Positions 60,111 to 64,000 of a DNA stretch of 64,000 bases are shown here, piece by piece. The DNA is from Tabrizicola aquatica. GTDB lineage: Bacteria > Pseudomonadota > Alphaproteobacteria > Rhodobacterales > Rhodobacteraceae. Under the pieces are notes generated by a model. The model searched no databases. It had not been told where the DNA came from and saw only the letters and a list, made by a program, of their open reading frames with translations. The stretch is from contig NZ_PJON01000005.1 of NCBI RefSeq assembly GCF_002900975.1, forward strand, positions 232,858 to 296,857. Reading direction: 5' to 3'. Made by a program: the position numbers and the translations under genes. Every line of letters starts with the position of its first letter. The stretch's first letter is position 1.

Positions 60111-60536
60111 ATGCAGGTGGCGATGGATGCGGCGGGGCTGACCGGGTTTCTGGCACGCGAATTCGGGCAGGTGGCCGAGGATTTCGCGGTCGAGGCGGTG
60201 GGAGCGGCCGGGATCACCTTGCGCCTGAGGGTGGCCGAGCGGCACTTGCGGCCGGGGGGCACGGTCAGCGGGCCGGCGATCTTTGGGCTGGTCGATGTGG
60301 CGATGTATCTGGCGATCCTGAGCCGGATCGGGCCGATTGCGCTGGCGGTGACGACCAATGCCTCGGTCGATTTCATGCGCAAGCCGGTGGCGGGGCGTGA
60401 CCTTCTGGGCGAGGCGCGGCTGTTGAAGCTTGGGCGCAGCCTGGCGGTCGGCGATGTGCTGGTCTTCAGCGAGGGCGCGGCCGAACCGGTGGCGCGGGCG
60501 AGCCTGACCTATTCGATCCCGCCGGCGGCGCGTTAG
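60111..60536 (+). CDS. PaaI-type hotdog thioesterase
   Basis: A 141-aa hotdog-fold protein (MQVAMDAAGLTGFLAREFGQ ...) with LRPGGTVSGPAIFGLVDVAM and TTNASVDFMRKPVAG, the PaaI/YdiI pattern. It probably hydrolyses acyl-CoA thioesters. The ATG 60111 has AGGGGGCGGG upstream. It ends against the bactofilin stop (4-base overlap on the opposite strand). Confidence 0.85.
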   Translation: MQVAMDAAGLTGFLAREFGQVAEDFAVEAVGAAGITLRLRVAERHLRPGGTVSGPAIFGLVDVAMYLAILSRIGPIALAVTTNASVDFMRKPVAGRDLLGEARLLKLGRSLAVGDVLVFSEGAAEPVARASLTYSIPPAAR

Positions 60537-60913
60537 CCCTTGGCTTTCAGGAACCGGCCCTCGATCTGGGCGCCGCTTTCGATGACGATGCCGGCGGTGG
60601 TGATGTCGGCCTTGACCTGGGCCGAGGACCGCAGGGTGAAGCTGTCGCAGGCGACCTTGCCGTCCAGCTTGCCGCGCACCTCGACCGTCTGGGCGCTGAC
60701 CGAGCCGGTGACGCGCCCCTCTTGCCCGACGATCAGGCCGTTGGCGGTGATGTTGCCGTCGATCTCGCCCAACACCTCGACCGAGCCGGTGGTCGTGATC
60801 TCGCCGGTGATGCGCAGATCGGCGCCGAGGACCGAGCGTCCGGCATTGCCGCCGGGTGCGGCGGGACGGGACGGGGTGGGTGCGGCGGTCGGGTCGGCGG
60901 TCTTGGAGAACAT
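60533..60913 (-). CDS. Bactofilin (polymer-forming cytoskeletal protein)
   Basis: A 126-aa bactofilin. After a Pro/Ala N-terminal tail (~30 residues) comes a beta-helix rich in Val/Gly (SVLGADLRITGEITTTGSVE, LGEIDGNITANGLIVGQEGR). Bactofilins polymerise without nucleotide and place cell-wall enzymes or membrane curvature. The overlap with the thioesterase is convergent. Confidence 0.9.
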   Translation of the reverse strand: MFSKTADPTAAPTPSRPAAPGGNAGRSVLGADLRITGEITTTGSVEVLGEIDGNITANGLIVGQEGRVTGSVSAQTVEVRGKLDGKVACDSFTLRSSAQVKADITTAGIVIESGAQIEGRFLKAKG

Positions 60914-61075
60914 TGCGGCTTCCTTGGGCGAGATGCCCCGATAAGGCGGAATCGCTGCGGGCCGGTCAAGGCCCGCGTCGTCGCGGCGGCGGGTTTCCCC
61001 CGAAAGGGTGTCGTTTTGCGGCCTGACAGGGGCGGCCGGGGGTGGTCAGATGGGGCCGGGAATCAGGGGGTGACC

Positions 61076-62053
61076 ATGGGTGACGGGTTCTTTCAGCCGG
61101 TGTCGGGTTTCGATCTGCCGCGCTTTGCCGGGGTGCCGACCTTCATGCGGCTGCCGCATGTGCCGTTCGACCATCCCCGGTTCAGCGAGGTGCAGATCGG
61201 TCTGATCGGCGCGCCCTGGGACGGGGGGACCACGAACCGGCCGGGCCCGCGCCACGGGCCGCGTCAGTTGCGCGACCTGTCCACGATGATCCGGGCGATG
61301 AACGGGGCGACCTGGGTGGCGCCGTTCGAACTGGTCCGCTGTGCCGACCTGGGCGACGTGGCGCCGAACCCGGCCGACCTGATGGATTCGATGGCGCGGA
61401 TGGAGGCGTTCTATTCCCGCGTCGTTGCGGCGGGTATCCGGCCCCTGACCGGGGGCGGGGATCATCTGTGCAGCCTTCCCATCCTGCGGGCGGTCGCGAA
61501 GGCGCGTCCGGTGGGGATGATCCAGTTCGACAGCCATACCGATCTGAACGACATCTACTTCGGAACCTCGCGCTATAATCACGGCACGCCGTTCCGCCGT
61601 GCAGTGGAGGAGGGGTTGATCGACCCCAAACGCTATGTCCTGATCGGTATCCGGGGCACGGCTTATGGCCGCGAGGACTGGGACTTTGCCGAAGCCAACG
61701 GCATCCGCATCATCCCCATCGCCGAGTTTCATGCGCGCGGGGCTGATGATGTGATGGCCGAGGCGCGGGAGATTGTCGGCTCCGGCCCGGTCTACGTCAC
61801 CTATGACATCGACTTTGTCGACCCGACCTTCGCGCCGGGGACGGGGACGCCCGAGGTGGGGGGGCCGACCTCCTGGCAGGCGCTGCAGGTGGCGCGGGGC
61901 TTGCGGGGCCTTGATGTGGTGGGAGCGGACCTGGTCGAGGTCTCGCCACCCTTCGATCCGTCGGGCGGGACGGCCTGGCTGGGGATCAGCCTGATGTTCG
62001 AGATGTTGTGCGTGATGGCGGAGACGATTTCGGGGCGCGCCGCGCGGGGCTGA
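61076..62053 (+). CDS. speB: Agmatinase-family ureohydrolase
   Basis: The 325-aa Mn-dependent hydrolase carries GGGDHLCSLP (Mn ligand), FDSHTDLND (the DAHxD motif as DSHTD) and TYDIDFVDPTFAPGTGTPEVGG (D-x-D). It belongs to the agmatinase/guanidinobutyrase group. Agmatine to putrescine is the default reaction, but guanidinobutyrate or other guanidino acids are possible. ATG 61076 has GGGGGTG upstream. An amidohydrolase follows 96 bases later. Confidence 0.85.
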   Translation: MGDGFFQPVSGFDLPRFAGVPTFMRLPHVPFDHPRFSEVQIGLIGAPWDGGTTNRPGPRHGPRQLRDLSTMIRAMNGATWVAPFELVRCADLGDVAPNPADLMDSMARMEAFYSRVVAAGIRPLTGGGDHLCSLPILRAVAKARPVGMIQFDSHTDLNDIYFGTSRYNHGTPFRRAVEEGLIDPKRYVLIGIRGTAYGREDWDFAEANGIRIIPIAEFHARGADDVMAEAREIVGSGPVYVTYDIDFVDPTFAPGTGTPEVGGPTSWQALQVARGLRGLDVVGADLVEVSPPFDPSGGTAWLGISLMFEMLCVMAETISGRAARG

Positions 62054-62060
62054 GGGCGGA

Positions 62061-62122
62061 GCGGGGGTTTCACACCCCCCCGCAGCCTTGGTTTCTCGAA
62101 CCAATGGCGCAACCAAGGCTGC
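62061..62122. repeat. Inverted repeats after the speB gene
   Basis: A GC hairpin (GCGGGGGT / ACCCCCC-CGC, 62061-62083) abuts a perfect 12-bp inverted repeat, GCAGCCTTGGTT at 62082-62093 and AACCAAGGCTGC at 62111-62122, with a 17-base loop. They overlap by two bases. This could be the speB terminator or an RNA structure. Confidence 0.75.
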
Positions 62123-62148
62123 ACCCGTGGGATATTTGGAGACAGAAA

Positions 62149-63816
62149 ATGACTGCTGCGGCCGAGATGATCATCACCAATGCGAAGGTCCTGACGATGG
62201 ACGAGGCGCGTCCTCGGGCCGAGGCGGTGGCCTTTGGCGGCGGGCGTATCCTGGCGGTCGGAAGTCGGGCCGAGGTGGAGGCTTTGGCCGCGCCGGGCGT
62301 GCGCGTGGTCGATGCCGGCGGGCGGACCCTGCTGCCGGGGTTCGTCGAAAGCCACCTGCATCTGGTGCTTGGCGGCAACGAGCTGTCGCAATTGCAGCTG
62401 GGCGGGGTCTCGGGCTTTGACGAGCTGGCGCGGCTGTTCCGGGCCTATGCGGCGAAGAACCCCGGGCTGCCCCTCCTGATGGCGCAGGGGGCGGCCTATG
62501 AAATCCTCGGACGGCCGGTGACGCGGCAGGACCTGGACCGGGTGATCGCCGATCGGCCCATCGCGATGATGGCGCCGGACCATCATACCGTCTGGGCGAA
62601 CACGGCCGCGTTGCAGGCGGCGGGGCTGTTGCACGGCGCGGCGATGCCGGCGGGGCATGTCGTGGTGATGGGCGCGGACGGCACGGCGACCGGCGAGTTG
62701 CTGGAGTTCGAGGCGTTCAGCCCGGTGCTGGCGCTGACCGGCGATCTCCATCTGCAGATGGGAATCGCCACGGGGGGCGAGCCTTCGCCCTGGCCTGATG
62801 CCGCGCAGCGCGCCAAGGACAAGGAGAAGGTGGCGGCGGGCCTGGCGCATTGCGCGATGCACGGGATCACCAGCATGGTGAACATGGACGGCAACCGCTA
62901 CACCTGCGTCCTGCTGAAAGAGATGGAAGCCGAGGGCCGTCTGACCGCCCGGGTCAAGGTGCCCTTCCATTTCAAGCCGCATATGGAACTGTCCGAACTG
63001 GACCGTGCCAGTGCCATGGCGGCGGAGTTCACCGGCGAGTGGGTGACAAGCGGGTTCGTGAAGATGTTCATGGACGGGGTGGTGGACAGCCGCACAGCCT
63101 ACATGCTGCACGACTATCCCGGCACGACCGAGCGCGGCGCGCCATTGTTCGAGCATGCGCGGTTCAAGGAGATCTGCCAGGAGATCTCGCGCCGGGATCT
63201 GCAGATCGCGGTCCATGCCATCGGCGACGGGGCGGTGCGGCAGACCATCGACGGCTATGAGGCGGCGGGCAGGCCCGACCTGCGCCACCGGATCGAACAT
63301 ATCGAGCTGATCGACCGGGCGGATGTGCCACGGCTGGGGGCCTTGGGGATCACGGCCTCGGTGCAGCCGCCGCATCCTCCGGGGGCAATGGACTTCCCGA
63401 TGTCGACGATGGAGCATGTCTTTCACCCGCATCGCTGGAAGGATGCCTATCTGACCCGGACCCTGGCCGAGCATGGCGCGCCCCTGGCCTTTGCCAGCGA
63501 CTGGCCGGTGACGGATGTCAGCGTGATGCGCGGCATTCAGGCGGCGCTGACCCGGGTTCCCTATGACGGATGTCAGGACGAGCGGGTGGACCTGATGGCG
63601 GTGCTGCGGGCCTATACGGCCGGCGGGGCCTGGGCGGCGCATCTGGAAGGGCTGACGGGGATGCTGAAGCCGGGCCTGGCGGCCGATCTGGTCCTGATCG
63701 ACGGGGATATCGAGGCGATTCCGCCGCAAAACCTGGGTCAGACCGGAATCACCCTGACGATCGCCGGCGGCCGAGTGACCCACGATGCGGAAAACCTGGT
63801 GGGTCCGTCTGGTTAA
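62149..63816 (+). CDS. Amidohydrolase (YtcJ/AepA-like)
   Basis: The 555-aa metal-dependent amidohydrolase begins with an N-terminal sandwich (MIITNAKVLTMDEARPRAEA), has the metal HxH as ESHLHLVLGG, and later AVHAIGDGA, RHRIEHIELID and FASDWPVTDVS. This is the YtcJ subgroup, acting on unknown amides or esters. ATG 62149 has GGAGAC upstream. Coupling with the agmatinase-like gene hints at a shared nitrogen-compound pathway. Confidence 0.87.
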   Translation: MTAAAEMIITNAKVLTMDEARPRAEAVAFGGGRILAVGSRAEVEALAAPGVRVVDAGGRTLLPGFVESHLHLVLGGNELSQLQLGGVSGFDELARLFRAYAAKNPGLPLLMAQGAAYEILGRPVTRQDLDRVIADRPIAMMAPDHHTVWANTAALQAAGLLHGAAMPAGHVVVMGADGTATGELLEFEAFSPVLALTGDLHLQMGIATGGEPSPWPDAAQRAKDKEKVAAGLAHCAMHGITSMVNMDGNRYTCVLLKEMEAEGRLTARVKVPFHFKPHMELSELDRASAMAAEFTGEWVTSGFVKMFMDGVVDSRTAYMLHDYPGTTERGAPLFEHARFKEICQEISRRDLQIAVHAIGDGAVRQTIDGYEAAGRPDLRHRIEHIELIDRADVPRLGALGITASVQPPHPPGAMDFPMSTMEHVFHPHRWKDAYLTRTLAEHGAPLAFASDWPVTDVSVMRGIQAALTRVPYDGCQDERVDLMAVLRAYTAGGAWAAHLEGLTGMLKPGLAADLVLIDGDIEAIPPQNLGQTGITLTIAGGRVTHDAENLVGPSG

Positions 63817-63840
63817 GTGCTTGTAAATATGAGGTAAAAA

Positions 63841-64000
63841 ATGAAGTTCGAAAAAATCGTCATCTTCCTGTCATTTTCCCTCTTGCGGGTTCCGACCTCT
63901 CTCCGTAAATACCGCCTCACCGAAACGGAACGGCGGCGGAAACGAAGCCTGGAAGGAACGGAAGCGGTGGTGAAACGCCGCGACGACAATCTGGAGGCAA
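63841..64000 (+). CDS. Possible partial gene running off the window (unconfirmed)
   Basis: ATG 63841 follows GAGG at 8 bases and opens a frame of 53 codons with no stop up to the end (MKFEKIVIFLSFSLLR ...). The first part could be a signal or anchor, but the rest is basic and unlike known families. It could also be a leader or noncoding region before an RNA gene. Treated as tentative. Confidence 0.25.
   Translation, partial: MKFEKIVIFLSFSLLRVPTSLRKYRLTETERRRKRSLEGTEAVVKRRDDNLEA

Noticed and set aside
63880..64000. rRNA operon leader
   Set aside because: Considered because of the base pattern, but no 16S sequence or conserved leader box is visible within the window.

Overview
The window is a GC-rich chromosomal segment of an alphaproteobacterium, most likely a member of the Rhodobacterales (Paracoccus/Rhodobacter-like). 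The clues are the chpT-DUF3553 divergent pair, the olsB-olsA pair, a complete beta-hydroxyaspartate cycle cluster with its IclR regulator in the Paracoccus layout, a DUF2793 tail-fibre protein and many DUF families typical of this group. Genes are dense, and stop/start overlaps of the ATGA and GTGA type are frequent.

Layout. 1-2635: the end of a phage or tail-like module (truncated DUF2793 tail fibre plus a small partner). 2714-10118: ugd, a 1665-aa RTX repeat protein and galE, which look like a cell-surface/exopolysaccharide group. 10148-12087: a mutarotase-like protein and a DHRS6-like SDR. 12134-15033: copper export operon copA-cueR with a textbook CueR promoter. 15091-20393: bhcDCBA read leftward and bhcR read rightward, i.e. 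the glyoxylate-assimilating beta-hydroxyaspartate cycle. 20605-22973: SulP anion transporter and tandem universal stress protein. 23095-26209: arsenic operon encoding an ArsR-ArsC fusion, an arsenate-type GAPDH and ArsJ.

26226-34131 is accessory: a leftward pair (ClpP-like periplasmic protease plus multi-TM coiled-coil protein) diverges from a rightward orphan T6SS island of vgrG, a DUF4123 adaptor, four unrecognised cargo genes and PAAR. 34406-37735 is a large autotransporter-like surface protein with four near-identical 297-bp repeats. A tRNA-Ser(CGA) follows at 38085-38174.

38355-50277 is mostly housekeeping: DUF2059 protein, rplU-rpmA, GNAT, small methyltransferase, obgE-proB-proA, chpT, DUF3553, olsBA, a ThiE-like protein, trmJ and a membrane acyltransferase. 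50299-63816: two DUF1963 proteins, a MltB-type transglycosylase, DUF2200, ctaA (heme A synthase), M32 carboxypeptidase, an MFS transporter, a thioesterase, bactofilin, agmatinase-family hydrolase and an amidohydrolase. The last 160 bases hold an unconfirmed open frame.

Repeated small DNA structures run through the window: five copies of a short GTAGGGTGGG hairpin between genes, and a double perfect palindrome between proB and proA. The least explained material is the T6SS cargo and the neighbouring leftward gene pair. All functions are read from sequence motifs and family knowledge; no search was run.
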